Below, piece after piece: positions 1 to 9,236 of a DNA stretch of 64,000 nt. Origin of the DNA: Shewanella aestuarii (GTDB lineage Bacteria > Pseudomonadota > Gammaproteobacteria > Enterobacterales > Shewanellaceae); contig NZ_BMOT01000010.1 in NCBI RefSeq assembly GCF_014647215.1, positions 94,417-158,416 on the forward strand. Direction: 5' to 3'. Made by a program: the position numbers and the translations under genes. The notes under the pieces are model-generated. The model did no database searches. It saw only the letters and a program-made list of their open reading frames with translations, and was not told where the DNA came from. Each line of letters opens with the position of its first letter. Position 1 is the first letter of the stretch.

Positions 1-886
1 TGAAACTTTACGTAAGCAACACGCTACTTATGCGCCAGTTGAGCGTGAAGCGGCTGATGGCGACAAAGTGAAAATGAACTTTGTTGGCAGCGTTGATGGT
101 GAAGAGTTTGATGGCGGCAAAGCTGATGACTTCGAACTTCAATTAGGCAGCAACCGTATGATCCCAGGTTTTGAAGCTGGTATCCTAGGTCACAAAACGG
201 GTGAAGAATTCTCAATCGAAGTTTCATTCCCTGAAGATTACCATGCTGAAAACTTAAAAGGTAAAGCGGCTAAGTTCGTTATTACTTTAACTGAAGTTCA
301 AGCGGCTAACCTTCCAGAAGTTAACGATGAATTCGCTTCATTATTCGGTATTGCTGATGGTGGCTTAGATGCACTTAAAGCTGAAATCCGTAAAAATATG
401 ACTCGTGAACTTGATCAAGCGTTAAAAGCTAACGTTAAAGAGCAAGTCATCACTGGCTTATTAGCCGCTAACGATATCACTATTCCATCAGCATTAGTTG
501 ATGGCGAAGTGAACGTTCTTCGTCAGCAAGCTATGCAACGTTTTGGCGGCGACGCTAAGAACATGCCTGAGTTACCAGCTGACTTGTTCACCGAGCAAGC
601 AGAGCGTCGTGTTAAGATTGGTTTGCTATTAGGTGAAGTTATCAAAACTAACGAGCTAAAAGCTGAAGACACTCGCGTTAATGCATTAATCGAATCAATG
701 GCTTCTGCTTATGAAGATCCATCTGAAGTTGTTGCTTACTACAATGGCAACAAAGAACTTATGCAAAACATGCGTAACGTTGCTTTAGAAGAACAAGCGG
801 TTGAAGCTTTACTTAAAACTGCAAAAGTAACCGTTAAAGACGTCGCTTTTGAAGAATTTATGAACAAGGCTACTGGTCGCGCATAA
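1..886 (+). CDS. tig: trigger factor, 5'-truncated by window edge
   Basis: Ribosome-associated chaperone and peptidyl-prolyl isomerase that receives nascent chains at the exit tunnel. The reading frame is open from base 2 to TAA at 884-886, so the N-terminal ribosome-binding domain lies outside the window. Visible first is the FKBP-type PPIase domain, with the motif [17 protein letters not shown] followed by [17 protein letters not shown], which is typical of Tig. After it comes the helical C-terminal chaperone domain, ending in KATGRA. It lies upstream of clpP-clpX-lon in the standard gammaproteobacterial order, and a terminator follows it. A GTG at 68 is only an internal codon, not a start. 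Confidence 0.97.
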   Translation, partial: ETLRKQHATYAPVEREAADGDKVKMNFVGSVDGEEFDGGKADDFELQLGSNRMIPGFEAGILGHKTGEEFSIEVSFPEDYHAENLKGKAAKFVITLTEVQAANLPEVNDEFASLFGIADGGLDALKAEIRKNMTRELDQALKANVKEQVITGLLAANDITIPSALVDGEVNVLRQQAMQRFGGDAKNMPELPADLFTEQAERRVKIGLLLGEVIKTNELKAEDTRVNALIESMASAYEDPSEVVAYYNGNKELMQNMRNVALEEQAVEALLKTAKVTVKDVAFEEFMNKATGRA

Positions 887-921
887 CCTTAGCTTGACTT
901 AACAAGCGGTTCGCCATTTAT

Positions 922-958
922 AATGGCTCGTATGAGGTTCTCATACGAGCCATTTTTT
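922..958 (+). terminator. rho-independent terminator of tig
   Basis: A perfect 15-bp stem (922-936 with 940-954), a 3-nt loop and a T tract at 953-958 lie 36 nt after the tig stop and just ahead of clpP. A TATAAT at 919-924 runs into its left arm, 19 nt after a TTGACT at 894-899. A clpP promoter overlapping the terminator is possible but weakly supported. Confidence 0.9.
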
Positions 959-976
959 ATTTTAGGGAAATGAATA

Positions 977-1588
977 ATGTTTAAAGCGCCAGAATCTGTA
1001 CTTAATGCTCTTGTACCTATGGTTGTTGAACAAACCGCTAAAGGTGAACGTTCATACGATATCTACTCTCGTTTATTAAAAGAGCGCGTGATCTTTTTAG
1101 TAGGCCAAGTTGAAGAGCACATGGCTAATCTGATTGTGGCTCAATTATTGTTCTTAGAATCAGAAAGCCCAGACAAAGATATTTACTTATATATCAACTC
1201 ACCAGGTGGTTCAGTGACCGCAGGTATGGCGATTTATGACACCATGCAATTTATCAAGCCAAATGTCAGTACTGTTTGTATGGGACAGGCTTGCAGCATG
1301 GGTGCATTCCTACTTGCTGGTGGAGCTAAGGGCAAACGTCATTGTTTACCTAATTCACGCGTCATGATCCACCAACCATTAGGCGGTTTCCAGGGACAAG
1401 CATCTGATATCGCTATTCATGCTCAGGAAATCTTAGGCATTAAAAATAAACTTAATGAAATTCTAGCTGAACACACAGGTCAACCTATGGAAGTGATTGA
1501 GCGTGATACTGATCGTGATAACTTCATGAGTGCTCAGCAAGCAACTGACTATGGCTTAGTTGATTCAGTAATGACATCGCGTAACTAA
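977..1588 (+). CDS. clpP: ATP-dependent Clp protease proteolytic subunit
   Basis: Serine peptidase that forms the tetradecameric chamber degrading proteins unfolded by ClpX or ClpA in the cytoplasm. The 203-aa product is of family length. The catalytic triad can be read as Ser107 (GQACSMGAF), His132 (MIHQPLGG) and Asp181 (TDRDNF). The oxyanion segment SPGGSV is near residues 75-80. The start is the ATG preceded by TAGGGAAATG; an ATG 7 nt upstream is out of frame. It lies between tig and clpX, its main unfoldase partner, in the usual order. Confidence 0.98.
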   Translation: MFKAPESVLNALVPMVVEQTAKGERSYDIYSRLLKERVIFLVGQVEEHMANLIVAQLLFLESESPDKDIYLYINSPGGSVTAGMAIYDTMQFIKPNVSTVCMGQACSMGAFLLAGGAKGKRHCLPNSRVMIHQPLGGFQGQASDIAIHAQEILGIKNKLNEILAEHTGQPMEVIERDTDRDNFMSAQQATDYGLVDSVMTSRN

Positions 1589-1616
1589 TTACCAGCTGAT
1601 TTTTTGTTGTGACTAG

Positions 1617-1645
1617 GTTATTCTTACTTTAATTGTGAGAATAAC
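1617..1645 (+). other. hairpin between clpP and clpX
   Basis: An 11-bp stem with one G-T wobble (1617-1627 with 1635-1645) and a 7-nt loop. No T run follows, so it is not a standard terminator. It could protect or process the clpP-clpX message. Confidence 0.4.
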
Positions 1646-1722
1646 TTGGGTATGCAGCATTTAAAGCATATCGACAAGCAGAGCTCAGACGCCAGGTCTA
1701 GGCTGCAACCAGAGGTAGAATA

Positions 1723-3003
1723 ATGGGCGATAACAAAAATAACGGTGACAGCACAAAGCTGCTGTACTGCTCTTTTTGCGGAAAAAGCCAACATGAAGTC
1801 AGAAAGCTGATTGCTGGCCCATCGGTATATGTATGCGATGAGTGTGTGGAATTGTGTAATGATATTATCCGTGAAGAAATCAAAGAGATTTCTCCTAAGC
1901 GTGATGAGGATAAATTACCTACGCCGCATGAACTACGTAATCACTTAGATGACTATGTTATTGGCCAAGATAAAGCTAAAAAAGTCTTAGCTGTGGCGGT
2001 TTATAATCACTACAAACGCCTGAAAAATGCATCGCCAAAAGACGGTGTTGAATTAGGTAAGAGTAATATTTTGCTCATAGGCCCAACGGGTAGTGGTAAA
2101 ACATTATTAGCAGAAACGTTAGCGCGTTCGTTAAATGTGCCATTTACCATGGCAGATGCCACCACTTTAACCGAAGCGGGTTATGTGGGTGAAGACGTTG
2201 AAAATATTATTCAAAAGTTACTGCAAAAGTGCGACTACGATGTAGAAAAAGCACAGCGCGGCATCGTTTATATCGACGAGATTGATAAAATCAGCCGTAA
2301 GTCTGACAACCCATCAATTACGCGTGATGTATCAGGTGAGGGCGTGCAGCAGGCGTTACTGAAACTCATTGAAGGTACCGTTGCATCAGTGCCTCCACAA
2401 GGTGGGCGTAAGCATCCTCAGCAGGAGTTTTTACAGGTTGATACCTCTAAAATCCTATTCATCTGTGGTGGAGCGTTTGCGGGCCTTGAGAAAGTGATTG
2501 AACAACGAGCTCATACAGGTACTGGGATTGGCTTTGGTGCTGAGGTTAAGGGGGAGGCGGATAAAGCCACCATTTCTGAAACGTTAGGGCAAGTTGAACC
2601 GGGCGATTTAGTTAAATTCGGTTTAATCCCAGAATTCATCGGACGTTTACCTGTGGTAGCAACCCTGACTGAATTAGATGAAGACGCGTTAATTCAAATT
2701 TTATCTCAACCTAAAAATGCGCTAACTAAACAGTATGCAGCATTATTTGAGATGGAAAATGTTGAACTTGAGTTCCGTGACGATGCCTTGAAAGCTATTG
2801 CTAACAAAGCCATGAACCGGAAAACGGGTGCACGTGGTTTACGTTCAATTGTTGAAAGTATTTTACTTGATACTATGTACGATATCCCTTCGCAACACGG
2901 TGTTGTTAAAGCGGTTGTGGATGAATCTGTTGTAAAAGGTGAATCTGCCCCGATTCTGATTTATGAAAATAATGAGTCACAGGCGGCATCTGGCGAACAA
3001 TAA
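1723..3003 (+). CDS. clpX: ATP-dependent Clp protease ATP-binding subunit ClpX
   Basis: AAA+ unfoldase that recognises degradation tags such as the ssrA tag and feeds substrates to ClpP. At 426 aa it has the normal length. The N-terminal zinc-binding domain has Cys16, Cys19, Cys38 and Cys41. Walker A is GPTGSGKT at 120-127, the pore loop GYVG at about 153-156 and Walker B IVYIDEID at about 181-188. The C-terminal part includes the sensor-2 region around KTGARGLRS. It follows clpP by 134 nt and is closed by a terminator, so lon is transcribed separately from its own heat-shock promoter. Confidence 0.98.
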   Translation: MGDNKNNGDSTKLLYCSFCGKSQHEVRKLIAGPSVYVCDECVELCNDIIREEIKEISPKRDEDKLPTPHELRNHLDDYVIGQDKAKKVLAVAVYNHYKRLKNASPKDGVELGKSNILLIGPTGSGKTLLAETLARSLNVPFTMADATTLTEAGYVGEDVENIIQKLLQKCDYDVEKAQRGIVYIDEIDKISRKSDNPSITRDVSGEGVQQALLKLIEGTVASVPPQGGRKHPQQEFLQVDTSKILFICGGAFAGLEKVIEQRAHTGTGIGFGAEVKGEADKATISETLGQVEPGDLVKFGLIPEFIGRLPVVATLTELDEDALIQILSQPKNALTKQYAALFEMENVELEFRDDALKAIANKAMNRKTGARGLRSIVESILLDTMYDIPSQHGVVKAVVDESVVKGESAPILIYENNESQAASGEQ

Positions 3004-3032
3004 ATGTACAGCTAGGTAATAAGTTGAAAAAT

Positions 3033-3057
3033 AAGGAGTCCATTGGGCTCCTTTTTT
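3033..3057 (+). terminator. rho-independent terminator of clpX
   Basis: The stem AAGGAGTCC/GGGCTCCTT (one T-G wobble) has a 3-nt loop and six Ts. It lies 30 nt after the clpX stop and separates clpX from the lon promoter. Confidence 0.9.
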
Positions 3058-3068
3058 CGTATTGACCA

Positions 3069-3095
3069 TTGAAACTGAGTGCATCACCCCAATAT
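3069..3095 (+). promoter_or_regulatory. sigma-32 heat-shock promoter of lon
   Basis: TTGAAA at 3069-3074 is followed by CCCCAATAT at 3087-3095. Counted from TTGAA the spacer is 13 nt, close to the RpoH consensus CTTGAA-N13-17-CCCCATNT. The lon start codon lies about 40 nt downstream. RpoH control of lon is established in E. coli; here it is inferred from sequence. Confidence 0.8.
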
Positions 3096-3133
3096 ACTCA
3101 GTAATAAGTCTTTTCATGAAACGGAATCGAGCC

Positions 3134-5485
3134 ATGACCCAAGAGCGTGAAGCGCATATCGAACTCCCCGTATTACCCCTACGTGATGTAGTGGTATATC
3201 CCCATATGGTTATTCCGCTATTCGTCGGACGGGAAAAATCCATCCGTTGCTTAGAGTCAGCAATGGAACAAGACAAACAAATTTTATTAGTGGCGCAACG
3301 AGATGCTGATCTTGATGAGCCAACAAAAGACGATATCTTTGATATTGGCACTGTAGCATCCATTTTGCAGCTGTTAAAACTGCCTGACGGGACTGTGAAA
3401 GTGCTCGTCGAAGGCGGTCAACGCGCTAAAATTACCCGTTATACTCAGGATGATGCCTTTTTTGTGGCAACAGCTGAATACCTAGAATCTGAATCACTGG
3501 CAGAAAAGGAAGAAGAAGTCCTCGTTCGCAGTGCAATTGGCCAGTTTGAAGGTTACATCAAGTTAAACAAAAAAATCCCGCCTGAAGTGCTCACGTCGTT
3601 AACAGGCATAGATGAAGCTGCTCGTTTAGCTGACACTATGGCTGCTCACATGCCACTTAAGCTTGAAGACAAACAGTCTGTGCTTGAGATGATCAATGTG
3701 GGTGAACGTTTAGAATATCTTATGGCGATGATGGAAGCGGAAATTGACTTATTACAAGTTGAAAAACGCATTCGTACCCGTGTTAAAAAACAAATGGAAA
3801 AAAGCCAGCGTGAGTATTATTTGAATGAGCAAATGAAAGCCATTCAAAAAGAACTTGGCGACATTGATGAAAGTCATGATGAATTCGAAGTTTTAGGTAA
3901 AAAGATCGAAGAGTCAGGCATGCCAAAAGATGCCAAAGACAAAGCCAGTGCTGAATTGAATAAGTTAAAGATGATGTCACCTATGTCTGCAGAAGCGACG
4001 GTTGTACGTAGCTATGTTGATTGGATGACCTCAGTACCTTGGAAGAAGCGTTCTAAAATAAAACGTGATTTAGCCAAGGCGCAAGAGGTATTAGACACAG
4101 ATCATCACGGTCTTGAAAAAGTTAAAGAACGTATTTTGGAGTATTTAGCCGTTCAAAGCCGAGTTAAGCAATTAAAAGGTCCAATTCTTTGTTTAGTTGG
4201 ACCACCTGGTGTAGGTAAAACCTCACTCGGTCAGTCTATCGCTAAAGCTACAGGGCGTGAATATGTGCGCGTAGCATTAGGTGGCGTCCGTGATGAAGCT
4301 GAAATTCGTGGACATCGTCGAACTTACATTGGTTCGATGCCAGGTAAAATTATCCAAAAAATGGCTAAAGTGGGCGTTAAAAACCCATTATTCCTGTTAG
4401 ATGAAATCGATAAAATGAGCTCTGATATGCGTGGCGATCCATCGTCGGCACTGCTTGAGGTATTAGATCCAGAGCAAAACGCGACTTTCAACGATCACTA
4501 CTTAGAAGTGGATTATGATTTGTCGGATGTGATGTTTGTTGCTACATCCAACTCAATGGACATTCCAGGACCATTACTCGATCGTATGGAAGTTATTCGT
4601 TTATCGGGCTACACCGAAGACGAAAAACTCAATATTGCCAAGCAACACTTGCTGACAAAGCAGATCGAACGCAATGGCTTAAAAGCAAAAGAAATCAAAG
4701 TCGATGACAGTGCTATTTTAGGCATTATCCGATACTACACTCGCGAGGCGGGTGTGCGTTCACTAGAACGAGAACTCTCTAAAATTTGTCGTAAAGTGGT
4801 TAAGCAAATTTTATTAGATAAATCGGTTAAAACAGTTGAAGTTAATCAAGATAACCTGAAATCATTTTTAGGTGTGCAGCGATTTGATTACGGCAAAGCA
4901 GAATCAAGCAACCAAATTGGCCAGGTAACAGGATTAGCATGGACCCAAGTTGGTGGTGATTTATTGACCATAGAAGCAACATCTGTTGCCGGTAAAGGTA
5001 AACTGACCTATACCGGTTCATTAGGTGATGTTATGCAAGAGTCGATTAAAGCGGCTATGACAGTTGTACGTGCCCGAGCTGAGCAGTTAGGTATCAATGC
5101 TGATTTTTATGAGAAGCGTGATATCCATGTTCACGTACCAGAAGGTGCAACACCAAAAGATGGCCCTTCAGCAGGGGCTGCAATGTGTACCGCTTTAGTG
5201 TCTAGTTTAACCGGCAATCCAGTGCGCAGTGATGTGGCAATGACGGGTGAAATCACTCTTCGTGGTGAGGTTTTACCCATTGGTGGTTTAAAAGAAAAAC
5301 TACTTGCAGCACACCGTGGTGGCATTAAACACGTATTGATACCAAAGGAAAATGAGCGTGATTTGGAAGAAATTCCACAAAATGTCATTGCTGATTTGAA
5401 AATTCATCCTGTACGTTGGGTTGATGAAGTACTGAAATTAGCCCTAGAACGCCCAGTTGAAGGCTTTGAAGTGGTTAAAAAATAG
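3134..5485 (+). CDS. lon: Lon ATP-dependent protease
   Basis: Homohexameric AAA+ serine protease for misfolded and short-lived regulatory proteins. The start used is the ATG at 3134, giving 783 aa beginning [20 protein letters not shown], as in E. coli Lon. The open frame extends 24 codons further upstream, but those codons run through the sigma-32 promoter and are untranslated leader. In order: N-terminal substrate domain, coiled coil near [15 protein letters not shown]+ module with Walker A GPPGVGKT (Lys362) and LLDEIDKM, then the protease domain with catalytic Ser679 in PKDGPSAG and the Lys of GGLKEKLL (about 722). The residue numbers match the E. coli enzyme. Heat-shock regulated. Confidence 0.98.
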   Translation: MTQEREAHIELPVLPLRDVVVYPHMVIPLFVGREKSIRCLESAMEQDKQILLVAQRDADLDEPTKDDIFDIGTVASILQLLKLPDGTVKVLVEGGQRAKITRYTQDDAFFVATAEYLESESLAEKEEEVLVRSAIGQFEGYIKLNKKIPPEVLTSLTGIDEAARLADTMAAHMPLKLEDKQSVLEMINVGERLEYLMAMMEAEIDLLQVEKRIRTRVKKQMEKSQREYYLNEQMKAIQKELGDIDESHDEFEVLGKKIEESGMPKDAKDKASAELNKLKMMSPMSAEATVVRSYVDWMTSVPWKKRSKIKRDLAKAQEVLDTDHHGLEKVKERILEYLAVQSRVKQLKGPILCLVGPPGVGKTSLGQSIAKATGREYVRVALGGVRDEAEIRGHRRTYIGSMPGKIIQKMAKVGVKNPLFLLDEIDKMSSDMRGDPSSALLEVLDPEQNATFNDHYLEVDYDLSDVMFVATSNSMDIPGPLLDRMEVIRLSGYTEDEKLNIAKQHLLTKQIERNGLKAKEIKVDDSAILGIIRYYTREAGVRSLERELSKICRKVVKQILLDKSVKTVEVNQDNLKSFLGVQRFDYGKAESSNQIGQVTGLAWTQVGGDLLTIEATSVAGKGKLTYTGSLGDVMQESIKAAMTVVRARAEQLGINADFYEKRDIHVHVPEGATPKDGPSAGAAMCTALVSSLTGNPVRSDVAMTGEITLRGEVLPIGGLKEKLLAAHRGGIKHVLIPKENERDLEEIPQNVIADLKIHPVRWVDEVLKLALERPVEGFEVVKK

Positions 5486-5576
5486 CTATTTAGTTAAAAA
5501 ATTGCTCTAGAGCATAAAAAAAGTGAAAAAAGGGGCTTAACAAAACCCTTAGCTGTGGTAGCCTAGGTTTGTGGAG

Positions 5577-5610
5577 AGTCAAGCACACCAAGCCCTTGGC
5601 GCACTTGACT
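5577..5610 (+). other. imperfect inverted repeat in the lon-hupB gap
   Basis: The outer arms AGTCAAG/CTTGACT (5577-5583, 5604-5610) and inner arms CCAAG/CTTGG (5588-5592, 5595-5599) form one long imperfect hairpin. The T-rich stretch starts only some 14 nt later, so termination of lon here is uncertain. The rest of the 262-nt gap holds A/T-rich DNA and a TTGACA at 5654-5659 with no well-spaced -10. Confidence 0.35.
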
Positions 5611-5747
5611 TTGAGCTGTATCCAATTTTTTATTTTTTGGTTTTCTATTAAATTTGACATAGTGTCGAATTTTAAACAAAAAGCCTCCGCAGACCGCTCT
5701 GAACATGGATTTGGTTGCGGCGCGACAATAACATTCAAGGGGATGAC

Positions 5748-6020
5748 ATGAACAAATCTGAACTAATCGAGAAAATTGCTTCTGGTGCTGATATTTCTAA
5801 AGCTGCTGCTGGTCGTGCACTAGATTCATTTATTGCTGCTGTAACTGAAGGCTTAAAAGATGGCGATAAAATTTCTCTAGTTGGTTTTGGTACTTTTGAA
5901 GTACGTCAACGTGCTGAGCGTACTGGCCGTAACCCACAAACGGGTAAAGAAATTAAAATTGCTGCTGCGAAGATTCCTGCATTCAAAGCTGGCAAAGCGC
6001 TTAAAGACGCTGTTAACTAA
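5748..6020 (+). CDS. hupB: DNA-binding protein HU-beta
   Basis: Small nucleoid protein that binds and bends DNA without strong sequence preference. The 90-aa product starts [11 protein letters not shown] at the ATG at 5748, preceded by AAGGGGA at 5738-5744. An in-frame ATG 11 codons earlier lacks a ribosome-binding site and is not used. The IHF/HU signature appears as [20 protein letters not shown], and the beta-arm Pro lies in RNPQTG. It lies between lon and ppiD, as in enterics, and is followed by a strong terminator. Confidence 0.97.
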   Translation: MNKSELIEKIASGADISKAAAGRALDSFIAAVTEGLKDGDKISLVGFGTFEVRQRAERTGRNPQTGKEIKIAAAKIPAFKAGKALKDAVN

Positions 6021-6064
6021 TAAATAGTTATCAACGTTGCCTTTAATTAAGGCATTCGTAACCT

Positions 6065-6089
6065 AAGCACTGCTCTGGCGGTGCTTTTT
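6065..6089 (+). terminator. rho-independent terminator of hupB
   Basis: The stem AAGCACTGC/GCGGTGCTT (9 bp, one T-G wobble) has a TCTG loop and a run of five Ts at 6085-6089. Confidence 0.88.
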
Positions 6090-6091
6090 AC

Positions 6092-6204
6092 GAAATGAAA
6101 TATCAATTGTTAAGTCATTGATATTCGGAGTATTGGGTTATACCCTGGGTAGCGTCTGATAACTCCATGTAAACAAGGCGCATCGACTACAGATGCGCCT
6201 TTTT
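6092..6204 (+). ncRNA. candidate small RNA between hupB and ppiD
   Basis: This 113-nt stretch lies between the hupB terminator and a second strong terminator. It holds a perfect 9-bp inverted repeat AATATCAAT/ATTGATATT (6099-6107, 6117-6125), then GGAGT/ACTCC (6127-6131, 6162-6166) enclosing a small GGGT/ACCC hairpin, then the terminator stem. No ORF of note is present. No convincing sigma-70 promoter was found, so it may instead be a processed 3' product of hupB or the leader of ppiD. The first inverted repeat could also be an operator. Confidence 0.35.
6175..6204 (+). terminator. strong terminator ahead of ppiD
   Basis: A perfect 10-bp stem AAGGCGCATC/GATGCGCCTT (6175-6184, 6192-6201) with a 7-nt loop and T run. 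It ends 29 nt before the ppiD start, with a hupB terminator already upstream. It therefore either ends a separate small transcript or attenuates ppiD. Confidence 0.88.
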
Positions 6205-6232
6205 ATTTTAGTCGCAACAAGCGAGAATTCAG

Positions 6233-8107
6233 ATGTTAGAAAAAATCCGCGAAGGGTCACAGGGAGTTGTTGCTAAAACAATTCTAATTCTTGTGATACT
6301 TTCATTTGCTTTTGCTGGTGTCAGTAGCTATTTAGGCTCTAATACTGGTGTTCCTGCTGCCATTGTTAATGGCATTGAAATTCCTGAAACTGAACTAGAA
6401 CAAGCTTTCCAAAATGAGCGTGCCAGTTTAAAGCAGCAATACGGCGAAATGTTTGATGCCCTATCTGCTGATGACAATTACATGCAAAGTATTAAAGCCA
6501 GTGTGTTAGATCGTTTAGTGGCTAATACTTTGGTTGATCAAGCTGCAAGTGAGCTAGGTTTACGCGTATCAGACGAACAAATAAAACAGGCTATTTTCAG
6601 TGAACCCGCTTTCCAAACTGATGGTCAGTTTGATAACGATCGTTATCAAGCCGTTTTACGCCAACTAAATTATCAGCCTATTACTTTCCGTAACATGATG
6701 CATGTTGATATGACTCGTCGTCAGTTATTAAACGCATTATTAGGCAGCGACTTTGTTCTTGATGGCGAAGCTAAGCAATTGGCTGAAGTTCAGAATCAAA
6801 CTCGTGATATCCGTTATATCGCAGTAGATGCTATGCCTTTCCTTGCAACCGCAAACGTCACAACGGAAGATGCTAAAGCATATTACGACAGTAACTTAAC
6901 TCAATTTAATAGTCCTGAGCAGGTTAGCTTAGAATATGTTGAGCTAAACGTTAATGATATTGCAAAAGATGTGTTAGTTGACGATGCTGAAATCAGCCAG
7001 AATTATGAAGAAAATCAGGCACAATACCAAACGCCTGAAAAACGTCTAGCGAGTCATATTTACGCGGCAAGTGGCGATGACGCTGCAGACAAAGCTAAGT
7101 TAGAAGCCATTGCTGCACGTATCGCAGCAGGTGAAGATTTTGCTGAATTGGCTAAAACAGAATCAGAAGATCAATTCAGTGCTGAACAAGGTGGTCAAAT
7201 TGACTGGTTTGAACAGGGCGTAATGGATCCTGCATTTGATGAAGCGTTGTTTGGTCTTGAAAAAGGGCAAGTATCAGGTGTTGTTAAAGGTGAATTTGGA
7301 TTCCATATCATCAAGTTAGTTGATATTCAGCTAGGTGCGGTAGCTGCTTTTGATGATGTTAAAGATAAAATCATTGCTCAAGTTAAAGAAAAGAAAGCAT
7401 TAGATATCTTTTATGGTTTACAAACTAAGCTTGCAGATACCAGCTATGAAATTCCTGATACTCTTTTAGATACCGCTAATGCTGTTAAAAAAGAAGTACA
7501 AACAACAGGTTTATTTACCCGTGATAATCCACCGGCTAATTTGAACAAACCTGCTCTTGTTAAAGCCGCGTTTTCTGATCAAGTACTGACAAGTGGTATG
7601 AACAGCGACGTTATTGAACTAGAGCCTAATCATGTTGTGGTTATTCGTGTTAAGCAGCATCTTGATGCTGGCACGTTAAGTTTCGACAAGGTTGAAATGA
7701 ACATAGTGCAACGTCTTAAACAAGATAAAGCCAATGAAACTGCCCGCGAAAAAGCGGCTGGTTATATGACTCAACTGAAAGCGGGTGATTTTGCTCTTGC
7801 TGATGCGCAATTAATCACTGTGTCTAAATTAGGCCGTTTTAATCAAGATATTGATGCTGCAATTGCTAATAAAGCCTTCAAGATGCCAGCACCTGAAGCT
7901 GGGGCCGTGTCAATTGACACTGCTGCATTAGGTTCAGGTTATGCTGTCGTTGTGCTTGATAAAGTGAATGCCGCTGAAACGATTGATGTAAGCGCATTAC
8001 AGTCAGTGAAGGAAGGTCTTGCTCGTCAATACGGTCAAGCGGATTATCGTGCAGTGATTGATTCTCTTAAAGCGAAAGCGAAAATTGAATATCCTGTAGC
8101 TGAATAA
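6233..8107 (+). CDS. ppiD: periplasmic folding chaperone PpiD
   Basis: Inner-membrane-anchored periplasmic chaperone of the SurA/parvulin family that assists proteins leaving the Sec translocon. The 624-aa product has one N-terminal membrane segment (about residues 12-33, VVAKTILILVILSFAFAGV) with the bulk in the periplasm. A SurA-like helical region follows, then a parvulin-type domain at about residues 266-360 (from KRLASHIYA to GEFGFHIIKL), then a C-terminal helical region. The length agrees with E. coli PpiD. In enterics it is under CpxR and RpoH control; no such site was recognised here. A terminator follows. Confidence 0.96.
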   Translation: MLEKIREGSQGVVAKTILILVILSFAFAGVSSYLGSNTGVPAAIVNGIEIPETELEQAFQNERASLKQQYGEMFDALSADDNYMQSIKASVLDRLVANTLVDQAASELGLRVSDEQIKQAIFSEPAFQTDGQFDNDRYQAVLRQLNYQPITFRNMMHVDMTRRQLLNALLGSDFVLDGEAKQLAEVQNQTRDIRYIAVDAMPFLATANVTTEDAKAYYDSNLTQFNSPEQVSLEYVELNVNDIAKDVLVDDAEISQNYEENQAQYQTPEKRLASHIYAASGDDAADKAKLEAIAARIAAGEDFAELAKTESEDQFSAEQGGQIDWFEQGVMDPAFDEALFGLEKGQVSGVVKGEFGFHIIKLVDIQLGAVAAFDDVKDKIIAQVKEKKALDIFYGLQTKLADTSYEIPDTLLDTANAVKKEVQTTGLFTRDNPPANLNKPALVKAAFSDQVLTSGMNSDVIELEPNHVVVIRVKQHLDAGTLSFDKVEMNIVQRLKQDKANETAREKAAGYMTQLKAGDFALADAQLITVSKLGRFNQDIDAAIANKAFKMPAPEAGAVSIDTAALGSGYAVVVLDKVNAAETIDVSALQSVKEGLARQYGQADYRAVIDSLKAKAKIEYPVAE

Positions 8108-8121
8108 TATTTAGCGTTAAG

Positions 8122-8155
8122 AAAAAGCCAAGGTGGTATTCATCTTGGCTTTTTT
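8122..8155 (+). terminator. rho-independent terminator of ppiD
   Basis: A 14-bp stem (8122-8135 with 8141-8154, one wobble) with loop GTATT and a T run. Confidence 0.9.
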
Positions 8156-8268
8156 GTTTCTAAAAAACAGACTTTGGATTTATGATTAGGTTTGAATGCG
8201 TTAACCTTACGGCTTCTAAACTTGAAGAATGGTTAAGCTTTAAACTTTTATATAAATAAGGCGCTAAT

Positions 8269-9147
8269 GTGGCTTTAGAACAACAATTTGAGCATGTTTT
8301 ACAATTTATTGATGAACATTTAAGTGAAAATCTGTCAATCGAGATTTTAGCGGACAAAGCTGGAGTTCCGGTTAATCATTTTGAATTTATCTTTTTTAGC
8401 TTGTATCACACTCAATTTAAAGACTATTTGTCATTAATCCGCAATATTGAAGCTGCGCAAACCTTAGGCTTTGATAAATCAGTGCCGATTGAACAGGTTG
8501 CTAAAGCAGCAGGCTATGCTTCAACCACAGCATTTACTGATGGGTTTACATTAAGTATTGGCCAAAGTCCCGAAGCGTTTAGACAAGCACCAGACTGGGG
8601 AAATTTCTTTGCTAAGCAGCAGCCCTTAAAAACGTTCTCAGAGGGGCATGAGCAATTAGATCATCTTGATGCTAGCATTTGCATTGAAACGCTAACAGAG
8701 CTTGAACTGGTGATGATAGAACATCGAGGCCCTGCGTTATATGTTTCACAGTCTATTCAGGCATTGATTGCGTTTACAAAAGCACATTGTTTACCACCAT
8801 CTCAACACCGTACTTTTAATTTTATCTATTCTCAGCCCCAGAATAACAACCACGATTATTCAATCGATATCGGCGTGAATGTATCTCAAGCGCAGTTAAG
8901 CAAGTTAAAAGAGCTATTATTTGGCTCAGCTCACTTTAAGGCAAAAACATTGCCTAAAGGACGCTATGCAGTGCTAAGCCATAACGGCTCTCAAGCTGAG
9001 TTAGCCAGTAAAATAAAATATTTGTATGGCACTTGGCTGGCAAAGATGAAATATCAACTTGGAGAGCAGCCATTAACATTTGAACGCTTTGATATGGGGA
9101 ATGATGATGAGAATGTTAATCTTAAAATCTATTTAGCAATTACATAA
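8269..9147 (+). CDS. AraC-family regulator with GyrI-like effector domain
   Basis: 292-aa transcription regulator. Residues 1-105 carry the two helix-turn-helix motifs of AraC/XylS proteins (LSIEILADKAGVPVNHF and IEQVAKAAGYASTTAF). The rest, from about residue 135, resembles a GyrI/Rob-type small-molecule-binding domain (IETLTELELVMIEHRGPALY, then LPKGRYAVLSHNG). Proteins of this layout resemble Rob and SoxS-like regulators that sense hydrophobic effectors. The start is the GTG at 8269 with AAGG 7 nt upstream; the ATG at 8267 is out of frame. It is a single gene between terminators. Its target is unknown. Confidence 0.85.
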   Translation: MALEQQFEHVLQFIDEHLSENLSIEILADKAGVPVNHFEFIFFSLYHTQFKDYLSLIRNIEAAQTLGFDKSVPIEQVAKAAGYASTTAFTDGFTLSIGQSPEAFRQAPDWGNFFAKQQPLKTFSEGHEQLDHLDASICIETLTELELVMIEHRGPALYVSQSIQALIAFTKAHCLPPSQHRTFNFIYSQPQNNNHDYSIDIGVNVSQAQLSKLKELLFGSAHFKAKTLPKGRYAVLSHNGSQAELASKIKYLYGTWLAKMKYQLGEQPLTFERFDMGNDDENVNLKIYLAIT

Positions 9148-9190
9148 ACTTGCAGTGCAGGGGCTGTAATACATGGCTAATAAAATAACA

Positions 9191-9217
9191 AAAAACCAGC
9201 CTAGGTGGCTGGTTTTT
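9191..9217. terminator. bidirectional terminator between the AraC-type gene and fabV
   Basis: A perfect stem AAAAACCAGCC/GGCTGGTTTTT with loop TAGGT. The A and T flanks let it serve both convergent genes. Confidence 0.9.
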
Positions 9218-9236
9218 AATGGCATGACAATATTGA

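Noticed and set aside
3062..3133. Extension of Lon by 24 codons upstream of 3134
   Set aside because: The extra codons cover the sigma-32 promoter and do not match the Lon N-terminus; the ATG at 3134 does.
5503..5514. Palindrome TGCTCTAGAGCA after lon
   Set aside because: Six-bp arms with no loop; the A runs around it do not make a plus-strand terminator.
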